DNA of 64,000 nt from Polytrichum commune (lineage: Eukaryota > Streptophyta > Polytrichopsida > Polytrichales > Polytrichaceae). This document shows, one piece after another, positions 44,901 to 56,393 of the stretch (positions within the stretch are counted from its first letter, which is position 1; each line of letters opens with the position of its first letter). Position numbers and translations under genes: made by a program. The notes under the pieces are model-generated. The model searched no databases and had not been told where the DNA came from. It saw only the letters and a list, made by a program, of their open reading frames with translations. The stretch lies in the NCBI GenBank assembly GCA_950295325.1, contig OX485803.1, positions 9,548,001-9,612,000 of the forward strand, in the 5' to 3' direction.

Positions 44901-46305
44901 GTCCACCCAATCAAAGTGAGGGCATCCGGTGGAATCAAATGTGTCCGAGCACCCATGTGGGAACCTAAGGGCTTACCCTTTGGGGGAGATTAGGTGCGTA
45001 CCATGTCGGTCCGCGCCTATTCAAAGTGTTCACCTTTGAAAAGAGGCAATGCTCTTCAAGAATCCTCTAATTCTCATGATGCATGTTTCATGATTATATA
45101 TAGACTTAGACCAACTCAAAGATGAAGTGACGCCATAATGGGCACCAGTGACAACATTGAAATCCCATCTCTTCCTGGGATTCTCCGTAATCAATCATGA
45201 GACTCACCCTCGGAGGAGAAAAGAGAAAGAAAAACCAAACATATGATATCATTACGGACGTGACTTTGAACCCGTTGGCTCGAGCTTGCTCAAAAGTCCC
45301 CTTAATCCATCCTAGGATTTACTGCCTGTCTTGCAGTAGGTGGGCTGCCCTTGGAGGGAACATCGGGTGCACGCGGAGGCTTCTTCTTCTTCTTCTTCTT
45401 CTTTCTTCTTCTTCTCCTTCTGTTCCCCTGGACCTGATCTGTGTGTGACATGCTGCAGGATCGGCGTGGGCAGCCCTTTCCCGATCGTTCATGGAGTACA
45501 CCATCATGGGGTGGGACAATCTCCCTCGCCAACTGCTCATGTACTACTCCAACTTCGTGTCCTCCCCCGAGGGCTACTTCCACACCGTGATCTGCAACAG
45601 TGAGTTTCGCAACACGACCGTCAACCACGACCTCCATTACATCGCATGGGACAACCCTCCCAAACAGCATCCCCTCGCACTCACCACCAAAGATTTCGAC
45701 CACATGGTGCGCAGCCGGGCTCCCTTTGCTCGCAAGTTCCGCCGAGACGACCCCGTGCTGGATCTCATTGACACGCAGCTACTGAACCGGACATCGGGAT
45801 GGTTTACTCCAGGAGCTTGGTGTTTAGGTGAAGCCTAACCCTAATTCACTCGCCTGTCACTGTTGTGCCTCATTCGGTCTGTGATCTTCGAGTGGTGTGT
45901 GTATGTTGCATGTGAATCTGAGAACGGACATCAGAAAGGCATGTATTGAATAGACGTAGGACTCCGTGCTCGAAGCTTGATTACCATACTAGACGCAACA
46001 TTCAACATAATTGGGGGGGAACCTATACGATCACTTGAGAACTCAGAGACTCTCCACTTTGACAATGAATTCAATGACCACAATGAACCACAATGAACAA
46101 TGGCTGCAGACTTTGTGGTACCTCATTTGTCTCACAATATGCATGCTTATTTGTTTGTCTAGGTACTCAAGTTGGTGACGACCCATGTGCAGTAAGTGGG
46201 GATCCCACCATGCTCAAGCCAAGCTTTGGTGCTCAAAGACTAGAAGAATTGGTTAGTAAACTCTTAGCAAATTCAACATTCCGCCAACAACAATGTGTTT
46301 TCTAG
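41998..46305 (+). CDS. GT14 family glycosyltransferase (GlcAT14-like beta-glucuronosyltransferase)
   Basis: Plant GT14 enzymes are Golgi type II membrane proteins; characterised members add glucuronic acid to arabinogalactan side chains. Six exons join in perfect phase: 41998-42113, 42907-43352, 43579-43654, 44142-44257, 45459-45827, 46163-46305, giving about 421 residues, the usual family length. Residues ~10-30 (PLIASTIVLLLLLSIAALSL) form the signal anchor. The core starts with PPRLAYLISGNKGDG and MRRLLQALYHPHNKYVLHLD, then DWDWFINLSASDYPL (the D-x-D-like substrate region of the family), LPRDLNFIEHTSKLGWKE, SAWAALSRSFMEY, YYSNFVSSPEGYFHTVICN, FARKF and DDPCAVSGD near the end. All introns are GT-AG. 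Two in-frame ATGs (41998, 42001) are both possible starts. Introns 1 and 4 hold repeats. The exact acceptor sugar is inferred from family only. Confidence 0.94.
42130..42425. repeat. dispersed repeat, copy 2 of 3 (in GT14 intron 1)
   Basis: Same blocks as 33129-33520: GCTGCATTAGCAGATCTACA, GGATTGAAATTGG, GCATGTGTCTTTATGGTCTT, CACACACCAATCAAAT, GTCCAATTAAGAAAAGTAAC. Confidence 0.7.
42579..42812 (-). mobile_element. miniature inverted-repeat element in GT14 intron 1 (related to 59921-60345)
   Basis: Left end CGGTGTTCGTGAAAAAGTCACATT and right end AATGTGATGCTTTCACAAATACCATG are imperfect inverted repeats. The interior (CTTTTTCAAGGCTGACTCAG, GGAGTGTGCTTGAACTTTGG, CTCCAAAGACCAATTCA) is the reverse complement of text at 59921-60030 and 60240-60345. 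About 234 bp, non-coding. Confidence 0.78.
44334..45175. repeat. degenerate direct repeats in GT14 intron 4
   Basis: Blocks around 44334-44600 recur at 44885-45175 (GGGGGAGATTAGGTG, CGCCTATTCAAAGTGTTCA, GGCAATGCTCTTCAAG, CACCAGTGACAACATTGAAA). A shorter third version lies at 44690-44830 (CACTATGGTCCACC, AACCAATCATGTGGGAAC). Spacing is irregular, about 300-570 bp. Confidence 0.65.
45381..45417. repeat. (TTC)n microsatellite in GT14 intron 4
   Basis: About 12 units of TTC with one interruption. It lies some 40 bp before the exon 5 acceptor (AG at 45457-45458) and may double as its pyrimidine tract. Confidence 0.85.
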
Positions 46306-47860
46306 TGAGGCCGGCTGTAGTGCAATAAGTTGCAACAAAAATCAAGTTTGTTACCAACAAAATATTGCTACAGCCATGAGCATAGGTATTATTCAATGTA
46401 CATATTACTGATGGAGGCCCAAGGTTCGTGGCACCATTGCGAGTTGGAGGTGATAACATTGGGAAATGACCCCCTTCTAGCTCATATATTTATATTTAAA
46501 GATGATTTGACCCCAAAACCAACATCGAAGATCCCAAGTTAGTCCGATGACATTAAGCTAGGATGAATCAACCATATGTCTATATGGGATACATTTTGAC
46601 TAGACCCCTAACATAGGCACCACAAATCCTAAGCCCTTAATTCATGAGGGGAGTGACACACTTAATTGTCAATTAACGTTGCAAAAGTTTTTTTCCTCCC
46701 CCAACAATATAGAAACACCACATCATGAATTGCCATCTCCATGTTCAACTTCATTGCTCATTTTCTTGTCTTCAAGCATGTTACTAGTTTTCAAATAGAT
46801 TGATGTTTGTGATGCTTGATACACTCACCAATGCCACAATGTCACTTTGAAGAAATGGATGGCAAGGTATATTGTGGTTTTTCATAGGATGCAATGAACT
46901 CAAACCCTACATGGGAACCATTTGATTGACTTTTATGCCACATTTGAAGATATGAAACCCAATGATTTATACATCGTCTTCACACAATTTTGCTCTATTG
47001 CAAGGGCAACAAAACTTTAAGAAAGTTTCAAGTTTTTTTTTTTGAATTTTACATTATTTGAGGAGTAGACAAGTGGTCAGAGGAGCACAGAGATGCATGG
47101 GCACAAAGGTGACGAAGAAAATGAAAAGACTATATAAAGATTATACACATTGACACCTAAAACTCAACAAGCACTCCAAGACTTTCTAGTTACACTCAAA
47201 CAAAGGACCATTAAAGGATTTCGAACCCAATTCATCTTCATACTTCACAATTAACTTTAATATCCACTTTGGATATAAGAATGATGGCAGCCTGTAATAA
47301 GGTGAACAATCATACCCGTCAATTGGCAGGCAAGTTTGGCTAGGTTAGGCTTGAGAATAAGAAGGCTGAAAAAGAGGATGAAATGGTGAGGATAAGACTG
47401 TACAGGTAGGACAATCAGGGGCCCACAAAACTGTTTGCCTATTCTAGGGTATTAATTTTGTGAGTAAAAAGCTTCTTATACTCTGTCAAGCTTGCTAGGT
47501 GGAAACTGAGCCCGGCCTCCACATATTTAGGGGAAAAGGACTGTAGTCTAGAATATACTGAGAAGATTTTCAATGTGAAACCATTGTTATATATATAGGA
47601 ACCTATCTACCTACTCAAACTGAAAAGGAACCCTGTGTTTCCACCCTCGGAAGAGCTAGTGGTGGGATGGATCCTTTATATAATGAGATCTTCCAAACAG
47701 TCCGAGGGCTCCAGAGTAGAAATTGTAAACTTTTTTGTTGCTGTTGACCTAAACTCTAAACACAGCAACAGGTGAAATTCTGGTTTAGTACTTCATGTGT
47801 TGATTTCTAAGCCAGCATAGGCAAACAGATTCATCTTGCAAATTTCCTCATATCCACTCA
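46306..47860. other. spacer downstream of GT14, no gene
   Basis: Probable GT14 3'UTR then AT-rich DNA without a recognisable gene. Confidence 0.5.
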
Positions 47861-47919
47861 CACTACACTGTTTATGGTACTTAGTACAAGTGACACTAAA
47901 TACCATAACCGGTGTAGTG
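47861..47919. repeat. 25-bp arm hairpin
   Basis: CACTACACTGTTTATGGTAC, then TTAGT (47861-47885), pairs with ACTAAATACCATAACCGGTG, then TAGTG (47895-47919), with about 4 mismatches and a 9-nt loop. Confidence 0.8.
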
Positions 47920-48699
47920 CACCTCCTTGTTCAGGGAAGCGATTGACAATGGGTGACATGAAACAAAGGTTCCCTGGGGTGTCAAAACAGGTCATCTTTG
48001 AAAGAAGCAAATAAAGCTTTTTGTAATATTCAACCTACACTAAAGTGTGAATTTTAGCAATGCTATACTAACAGAGTGAATTTTCCCATGAATTCCAAAA
48101 ATTAGGCTAGCATCTGTTTCTTCTAGTAAAATACTGCACACCTTTCTACCAACCCCAAGCTGCTTAGTTTTGAGTAAGAGATTGGGATTAGACAGCACAA
48201 AACATAGTCTCCAAACAAACCAAACCATATCCTTGACACATCATAACTACAGGTGAAGGGCTTTCTGGTCCTTGGAAACATTCTCAACACTGTCAACAAG
48301 TCACCCACTTGTCAAGGCATACTTGGCAAAAACCTGAAAAAAATTAGGCTCCTGTCAACTTACCAACAACAGATGAAGCATGTAACAAAAACACTGGACT
48401 ACAAACTCCTTTTCTGCCGTGTGCCACAAGTCAGAAAACAGTACACCCAATTAACCTCATTTAGATATAACTAAACAACTCAGTAACTTAACCCTTCCCT
48501 GCTGATGTTTCCAACATTCTCTCTCCCATGCTTGCTCTAAGAAATTTAATGTCAAAAGAGACTAACACACAAATCCACTCATCTTGATAATGAAGTGACA
48601 CATTCTGGTGACAGACAAACTTCACCAACTAACAATTTGAGGTCTCCAATCATCTACAAGGTGAAGTTGAGAGCAAAAGAGAATCCAAAGAAACAGTGT

Positions 48700-49336
48700 T
48701 TGGAATACATTCGTACAACCAATTACGTAGTAGGTACAAGTACATAAACCAATGTCAAAATTGGAATGGAATCAGTTCATGGGGTTAAAAAATCTAAAAA
48801 GCCTTGCCGTGACACAAACCTGGCCTCATCCTCTATCGTCACCTTTTGTAATCAGTGGGTAGACCGATGGGAACACCCAAATCTGGAAACAAACCTACAT
48901 TTGACTGCTTTGGCGGATGGCACGGAAATCACATTACATGTACACAGCAGGACAGCCCTCGGGCCTAATAAAAGCCAGCATCTCTCAAACATCATGGCCA
49001 ATTTTATGGAGCCCGTGTTTGCGAGGAACCTCTGGAGTCTGGTAGCCTTCTGTGAAATATTAGCTACCAATAAGATATTGACAATTCCGCCTGCTGCCTC
49101 CTCTTTGCCCACTTGAGAACCTTTGTTGTGACCAACTAAATTCAATGTGATCTGTCCTAATTCTTCTACGTAAAGAAAAACACCTGGCTTGTAAGGAATT
49201 TATGTTTTGTTACAAAAATATGTCTTCAACTTATGATGAGCTGCATGTTTCATCCTACTGAATTACTAGCTGGAAAGATAATTATCAGATGCAAAGGAGA
49301 GGCATACTGGGCTCAGTGGGAAGGGGGGGGAAGGAA
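48700..49336 (-). other. probable 3'UTR of the KAS III gene
   Basis: Directly downstream of the KAS III stop on the minus strand. Open frames on both strands at 48766-49145 mirror each other and match no family. The length of the UTR is inferred. Confidence 0.35.
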
Positions 49337-52300
49337 TTAGCCCCATCGGACGATAGCAGATCCCCATGTAAGGCCTGCACCAAATCCTGCGGTGGCTACA
49401 ATATGACCTGGCTGCACTCGTCCACTTCGGACAGCTTCATCTAGTGCTAGTGGTATAGAGGCCGCACTCGTGTTTCCATAATTTGCAAGGTTCGAAATCA
49501 CCCTCTCTGATGGTATGTGTAAGCGCTCTGATACAGAGTCCAAGATCCTTTGATTTGCCTGCAACAGAGAACCTGATGAGACTTGGCACAAATATATGAG
49601 CAATCCAGGGTTGTTGTGAGTGCAATCAAAAATCCGATCCGTTTTAGCCAAAAGAGCTCATCAACCAAAGGCCACCAGTGGCGTACTTTATAAAGATAGA
49701 TTAGATCATCATCCAGATGTTAAAACAATAACAGATTGGGTGCATTGTGCATTGCAGTCAATCTTGGTGATGATTAGATTGGCTGCGTCGTGCATTCCAA
49801 TCAATCTTGGTTCTGAATAGATTGGCTGCACTGTGCATTCCAATCAATCTTGGTGATGATTAGATTGCGAGGTTGTCTTCTTAAAAAAGCCTATAATCAA
49901 GAACGCCTATACATTCTTGAGAATACTCCTAAGCATGTGAAATTCAGCAGAATAGTGCAAATACCCACTACAAGTTATCCCAGTACATAATGTGAGTCAA
50001 ATGAATGACAAATTCAATTTTAGTGAGTGGGTGCCACACAGGTCCTTTGCAGCTCTTAACAATTGACCAATCAATTCCTGAATGACATCATAATGCTTAG
50101 ATCTACAAATCCACACTAATTTCCTACCCATATGCATATCAAAATAAACTCTCCCTGTCAAGATTCTAGGACTGACATGAGCTGTCATATAAGAGACTGA
50201 GCCAAAACAGGATGGTTACTAATTGAGCAATGCAAGAACAAAGGCGATTAGGGTGCAAATAGATTATGTGGGGATGTAGATCTTAGCAAAACAATTTACA
50301 CTAAGACCATCAAGCTACTGTCTAATAATTGAAGTTTGCACTTGTTTTGCAACCTCCAACTATACCATCTCCACTGCAGGTTCAAACGTTCAAACATCCA
50401 AAAACCTCATTCTCATACAATATATCCAAATTGATTCAACAAGGGATAAGCAATGCTTTGCACTCTTTGAAGCTGTTCTACGTGATAATAACAAAACCTG
50501 ATGTAGAAGCAACCAGTCTATGTTTTCCCCAGTAAGTCCAGCCTCCTGTAGCGCCCCTTCCACAACTTGGGGCACCGCTCGCACAGCAAACTTGAACACC
50601 TCCTTTCCATTCATTTGGAGGCACTCATATGAAGCTCTTCCTGGCATTTTAAATACTGAGCCATTTGTCTCAGTTTCACTATGTGAGGATTCTTCAACAT
50701 TATCTACTCGTACATGCAGATGCCTGCAATCTCATCCCACAAGTATGGACAGTAAATACCTCATTAAGCATGTATATGCTTGCAACTTCAAATGCTTGAG
50801 GCTATATCACTAACTGAGGGACAGAAGTGGACATTGAAAACACACAATGAGCTTACTTCCTACTCGTCCATAAGAAAATCCTTAAATGTTGATGCACCTC
50901 TAGAGTTAGTAATAACAAACCACAAAATCTACCCTTTAACAGCACTCTCCTCTGCATGGAATACTGAAAGTTTCTTCAGTAGCACAAAGTTCTAGTAGCT
51001 CAAGAAGATCAAAATCCTTATCAAAATGGTTCCCCTCCACACCATCTTAAAATCTACCTTCAGAGGTTCACTACGCCTACCAAAGGGATAAAAGGATGTG
51101 GATACAAGAACCAAGAAAGTGAACAGGAAAGACAGGCCAAGAATAATTTCACAATGACATGACATTTGAAGGGAAAAGGAACCCACTTATGTCCACTGCC
51201 ATCACTACGTAAATCGAACCCAAGAAGACTGTCCTCATCATCACCTGCTGCCTGTACAGATACATTGTCAGCATTCACACCCAACTGACTCAGCTGAATG
51301 ATGACTTGAAAATTGTAGGTCACACCCTCAATATACAAATGCCAGTGCAATGTGATCCCATTCATGGTACTAAGAATCCATAGTAACCTAGAGGGGCCTT
51401 CTTCAAATTGAGTAGTAGAACAAGTTTAGCTTGCCTGTAATAGGAGAGCTCCAGAAGCATCACCAAAGAGGATACATGTCCCTCTATCAGTCCAATCCAC
51501 ATATCTTGATAAGGCATCAGCACCAATTACAAGCACATTTCTATATCCTCCACCTGCAATTCACCCATAAACTGAACTTGACGTGTGGATTTACAAAAGG
51601 ACCCACATCCCTCTGATCTTTAAGTAATATGACTGGAGGACTTTGATTTCTGTAAATTGACAGACACACCCAGATATACCTTAATTTCTACCAAGGCCTT
51701 ACACATCAGAATGATTCTTCCTTGTCCGGGAAGAGAGCAAGGAAGGCAGAAAGCTGAAAAGAACAGAAGGTAATTTGTGACTACCTCTTCTATGGACAAA
51801 TAAACAGAAAGAGAAAGTCATAATATAGAAAAGGAACATAATAAATTTATATTGTTCCGCCAACAGAGACTGTCAAAAGAACCTGTATAATTTTCAAGCC
51901 AAGCAGATGTCCACACTATCTACAACAAACTTTTGTAAGCTGCCAAAAACTTTGTAGATTGCCACTATATTGACTTGGTGGAAAGTTTCAGAGTCAAAGG
52001 ACATACCCCTGATGAAGCGAGTGGCTGTTACAAGACCCAAAACAAAGCCACTGCATGCTGCTGTCAAATCAAACGCCAGAGCATTGTGGCATCCTAGCAA
52101 CTTCTGCACCTGGAGAAACACAGCATGGTATTGAGATTTCAGACATGTCAATTCAATTTGACAGTGATGACATACGGAAGCTATGTCAATTAGAAATCAG
52201 GAGATACCTGTCTGGCATTGGTCTACTAGAACCTCAACTTTTCTTCAGACAAGCCAAAGGTACGTACTAAATGGTCATGCAAGGAGGTACAAATCAATCA

Positions 52301-53968
52301 TCATGCCTCTCTTAGGTATATTTCAAAGAATCCCAAAATCTAATAGTATTTACCATATACAGTCACAGTGTATTCTGTGTCAATATATCAACTAAAGAGA
52401 CTGACTAATGCACACCATAGATAGTCAGATTCCTGTCGAGCCCCAGACCTAAGTTAGAAAGAAGTCCTCATTGTCTGGTTATGTAAGTCCCAAATATCCT
52501 CTCTTTTCAGAACGCAAATTTAAGCCACGGTAATATGCCAAGAGAGGCAGAGATGAGCAATGGAGGGATGAGAGGAGGAGCATGTAACCACAACCAGCAA
52601 CAATGTGTTCAGACCATTTTTTTATTATATGCTGGTGGTTTTTTGTTAAATTCATATTGCCAATTGGATGAGGAGGGAGGAATTTGTTGACGAGGAGCAC
52701 CTGTGGAGCACTGCCAAAGAGGTCGTCCGGAGTGGACGTGCAGAGTAACAACAAATCAACATCTTCAGGCTTAACATCTGCCATCTCCAGTGCCTTTCTT
52801 GAAGCGTCCACAGAGAGACTTGTGACTGACTCATCCTCTGCAATTTGAAGAAATCTTCATCAGTAAACTGTTCATGGTCACGGTACAGAGAATGACGATG
52901 ATTTCCAAATTAGGATATACATCACCAGGAACTCACTGTTGAGCAATTCAACACACCAGGCATCTCCATGATTGCCCAATTCCGACATTTCAACCTTCAG
53001 TATTATATCCCCAGCCACCTACCACGGGCCTCGAGACATGACCCATGAGAAGAATTGGTGTAGTGGTAGGTCAACCCACATATGCTCTGAAATTCACAGA
53101 TTTCCTGGTGAAACACCTCAACACCTCCTCAATCAATGCAGGGGAGGATGACAATAACACTGCCGCAGATGACAAAGAGATTCACTCCACCCATCCATCC
53201 AAGTATTGCTAAGAGACTCAATGAAACAACTGAGTATTGCTCTTGCCTCCAAGTACTCGACGATTCCGAATGCCCGTGCGCACAGAAATCCATTCGTCCG
53301 ACGTGTCCACAAATTTGGAAAGCTCCTCATTGCTGATGACATGCTTGGGCACAGCCGACCCTGATCCTACCAATTTGGAGCCCCGTCCTACACTCCTGCA
53401 ATGCCAGCCCCCAATTCAAAGCTCGCCCGGATCACCATCACCATCCATCCCGCCATCCCCACTCCCACAAACAAACAAAAATGCACAAACCTTTCATTTG
53501 GTAGGGTGAAAGCAAGCAAGCAGAGAGGAAGGAGGAGAAGAAGAGTGAGAGAGAAAAAGATCGCACCTGTGCACCGCCCGCACCACAGCTCGGCGACTGG
53601 GAGTGTGGGTTTGTTGCGCGTGGGTGAACCTCGCGGACATCGCCCTCTCACACGACTTGGAAGTCGACACACCTACTCACACCCAATCCAACCAAACCCC
53701 AACCAACCCCACCACTCTTTCATCGTCGCAACGGAGACAGAGACACAGCGAGAAAGAGAGAAAGAGAGAGAGAGAGCGAGCGCGCGCGCGAGAGAGAGAG
53801 CTAGAGCTAGGTTAGGCACCCCACACAAACACGCAATCTGCAAACTCTCGTCCCCTGGCTACTTCCCTTAGAAAACATGCGGCGCAGGATGGAAAATGTA
53901 CCTGCGAGGGCCATGGTGGAGGCCACCCAGGACGAGGAATGCAATGCTGGAGCTGTGGCGGACGCCAT
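49337..53968 (-). CDS. KASIII (fabH): plastid 3-oxoacyl-ACP synthase III (KAS III)
   Basis: Condenses acetyl-CoA with malonyl-ACP, the first step of type II fatty-acid synthesis in plastids. Nine exons on the minus strand join in phase: 53902-53968, 53567-53675, 53247-53395, 52701-52837, 52007-52109, 51435-51553, 51187-51251, 50498-50723, 49337-49558, giving 398 residues (plant KAS III is about 400). Residues 1-60 are Ala/Ser/Arg-rich, a transit peptide. Then [74 protein letters not shown] (catalytic Cys ~173), [32 protein letters not shown] (His ~324), [17 protein letters not shown] (Asn ~354) and [15 protein letters not shown]. The Cys-His-Asn triad is complete. The first two exons are less certain; a start at 53640 is an alternative. 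Introns after 53247-53395 and 51435-51553 begin GC, not GT. Confidence 0.95.
49733..49867. repeat. 3 x 45-bp tandem repeat in the last KAS III intron
   Basis: Units contain AGATTGGCTGC(A/G)TYGTGCAT, TCCAATCAATCTTGGT and GATGATT. Three copies, then a partial fourth that ends in AGATTG. Confidence 0.85.
53753..53812 (-). repeat. (GA/CT)n-rich tract between the first two KAS III exons
   Basis: Impure GAGAGA/GCGCGC run, CT-rich on the coding (minus) strand. If 53640 is the true start it would be the 5'UTR pyrimidine tract; if exon 53902-53968 is used it lies in intron 1 just upstream of the acceptor at 53676. Confidence 0.75.
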
Positions 53969-55428
53969 AACTGTGGGGACAGCAGCAGCAGCAGCAGCCG
54001 AGGCTGCGAGAGGGAGAGAGGGTGCGAGGCTCCCACCAATGCGTGCGCAAGCAATGTGCACTGCCCAATGTAAGTGAGTAAGCGAATGAGTGAGGGAGTA
54101 AGTATGCGCAATCGATCAATCAATCGGTGGTTGGCTATGGTGTGATGGGGTGGTGGGTTCGCGCCCTCGATGGCGCCCTCGTGCGCTCCTCGTCCCTCGC
54201 GAGCTCCTGCTCTCTCCTCTCCACCCCCCTTTCCCTTCTCTTCTCTCTCTCTCTCTCTCTCACACTCTCGCTCTTTCGCTCGCGCGCTCCTTGCCTTCTC
54301 CGTCCCCGCGCCCGTCACCTTCCCTTCCCCATGTGATGTGCCCTTGGAAAGGATCAAGAGAAAAAAAAAACAAAACAAAACAAAACTACACTATATATAG
54401 TATGCAGTGTCACCCATTCTAGTTGTCTTGCTCAATGCTAATTGGAAACCACTCGTGTAGTGTCACCAACACCAAATGTTTAACCTAACATTGTTTTTCA
54501 TTCCTTGTAAACAAGATTGGACATTATAGATTCACAATGTTGCAATTATTGTCACTTACTAAGTGGTTTTTCATCCAAATTTATATCATCCACGATAGTC
54601 ATCCATTACATGAATACTAGGATGCAAAATATACCAAAAGTGGATGAACTAAAAGTAAATTGCGATGACAGTATTTTGTAAAGTTATTCATACGAAGTGT
54701 CATTAGAAAAGCTACCATAGTGACATAAAATATCATATGACACGATATCCAATATTTAGTGTAACCCTTTAGAGTTGATTTGTCTTCGAATGGTTAGTTA
54801 TTTGTTGTTTTGTGAGAGAAGAGTGGACGACAAGCGATGGGATTGGCGAGTCATGCACCTACTTGCGTTCAAAACTGGTCATAATTGATCACCACATGAG
54901 AATAATATGAAAATTATGGATGATAGGGTGCCTTCATGGATGAAACATTGTGACAAGGTTTGATAGTCGTCGTGCTCTTGAATGACCGATCAGTTGTGGC
55001 TCTTAGCCAAGCTAGACACCCACCACTACTACCGAGGCAAATTAAAGGGTGGTCTAGTTAACAACTGACCCCTATAGGTTTAGGGTTTATTCCTCTCGAG
55101 TGGTCTTTTTTGCAGACTATTTTGGGGCTTCAAATACCAATTATGGAGTCAAATGATCATTTAAAATTATATACATGCTATGATATGGTTGATTGTGTTT
55201 TCACCTTGGATGGTAGTGCTGGGGGAATTTTCTAATCACCCTAGTTGTTGCTATGATTTTTCAAAGTCAACAATGTCAAAGCCATAAAATGATTGTATAG
55301 GTCCTCCAAACTATGTTGGTTGTTGATACTCTAGTGGTTAACAATTTTCGGCCCGTGGTTCAATCTCTTTTAAATGCATGTCTTTTAGAATACATTCTTA
55401 GATCCACCCTAACCACACATTACTCACA
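53969..55428. other. KAS III upstream region and intergenic DNA
   Basis: 54130-54340 is GC-rich with a CT microsatellite (54238-54268), consistent with the promoter side of KAS III. Beyond 54380 the DNA is AT-rich with TAGTGTCA/TGACACTA motifs (54405, 54455, 54700-54745) suggestive of a small inverted-repeat element. No gene. Confidence 0.5.
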
Positions 55429-55440
55429 CGTACGTTAAGG
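55285..55440. repeat. dispersed repeat, copy 3 of 3 (partial)
   Basis: TAGGTCCTCCAAACTATGTT, GGTTCAATCTCTTTTAAATG, CATGTCTTTTAG and CCTAACCACACATTACTCAC resemble 33320-33470. Confidence 0.55.
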
Positions 55441-55734
55441 GCAGCTACGACACATGTTAGCCGAATAATTAATTAAAATTCAAAAAGTAGGTTCAGCACC
55501 TTAAAATAGTATACTCATATTTTTGGCAATTTTCTCTTTTAATTTTTAAAAATTCAGTCTAAATTCATTTTTAATTTTCTATTTAAGCTTATATCTTGTA
55601 CATCTCTCTTGCATTGAATGACAAGTAAGATGTGAGTGAAGAGTTGAGAATGCTCTGTGCTTTATGCAAGTAGAGTGGAGTTGTGTTCAACAATGCATAT
55701 GGGACATATGTAAACTTTGAGGTGAAGCACCGAG

Positions 55735-56100
55735 TTAGACTTCATTTTTATAACACGCATAACTTTTGCACAGAGTCTTCAAATGACATAAAATTTGTTG
55801 GAGGTGAAAGATTACTTGATTTCTAAACTTTTCTTAGACCAACAAAATTCCAAAAAAGTTGATCTTCTATGCACAAATGAGCTCCGAAAAACTGTTATGA
55901 ACGCATTTTAATTTTTTGATCTTTACACGGCTGCAATGTTTTGTCCATATCTTTTGCATAAAGACTTATTTTGACACAAAACTTGTTGGAGGTGGAAGAA
56001 GGATTGATTTCTCAACTTTTGTTAGTTGGACAAAATTCTATAAAACTTCATCTTCTATGCTCAATTGGACTCTAAAAATTTGTGTACAACACATTTGAAA
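55735..56100. repeat. two ~180-bp tandem units inside the 965-bp element
   Basis: 55735-55915 and 55925-56100 share AACTTTTGCACAGAGTCTTC / ATCTTTTGCATAAAGACTT, AAATTTGTTGGAGGTGAAAG / AAACTTGTTGGAGGTGGAAG, GACCAACAAAATTC / GTTGGACAAAATTC and CTTCTATGCACAAATGAGCT / CTTCTATGCTCAATTGGACT. Confidence 0.75.
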
Positions 56101-56215
56101 AGCCTCACCTAGAGTCTTGCTACTTCTTAACCCATATTCTTTGTGGACTAATGTAAGCGAGCTTGATTACAAAAGGAGCACCTTCTCTCCTTCAAAATTC
56201 ACATATGCTTCCACT

Positions 56216-56262
56216 GTAAGTAAAACTCTAGTGAGATGTAAGTAAAACTCTAGTGAGAAGTA
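56216..56262. repeat. short tandem duplication, 2 x ~23 bp
   Basis: GTAAGTAAAACTCTAGTGAG appears twice in succession, separated by 'AT'. Confidence 0.85.
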
Positions 56263-56393
56263 AAAATTTCTTACTTTTTGGCAATTTTGAAAAATAATTA
56301 ATTTTATATTCGGCAAAAAATGCCAATAATTTTCCAAAATTTTCGGCATCTATTTTTAGAATTATTTTGTGCCGAACCTGCCCTTAACGTACG

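Larger units (their letters stand above)
55429..56393. mobile_element. 965-bp DNA element with TTAA-containing inverted ends
   Basis: Left CGTACGTTAAGGGCAG (55429-55444) and right CTGCCCTTAACGTACG (56378-56393) are exact reverse complements, 16 bp. If TTAA or TTA/TAA is the target duplication, the element proper begins GGGCAG or AGGGCAG, as in piggyBac-like or Harbinger-like elements. CGTACG is itself a palindrome and cannot decide the boundary. Subterminal text is partly inverted (TTCAGCACC against GTGCCGAAC). Inside are two ~180-bp direct repeats. No transposase seen. Confidence 0.65.

Noticed and set aside
48766-49145. Open frames on both strands after KAS III
   Set aside because: Mirror frames in the presumed 3'UTR with no family signature.
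53812-54378. 188-codon minus-strand frame upstream of KAS III
   Set aside because: Runs through microsatellites and is dominated by Arg/Glu/Ala low-complexity text; it is not in the KAS III frame.
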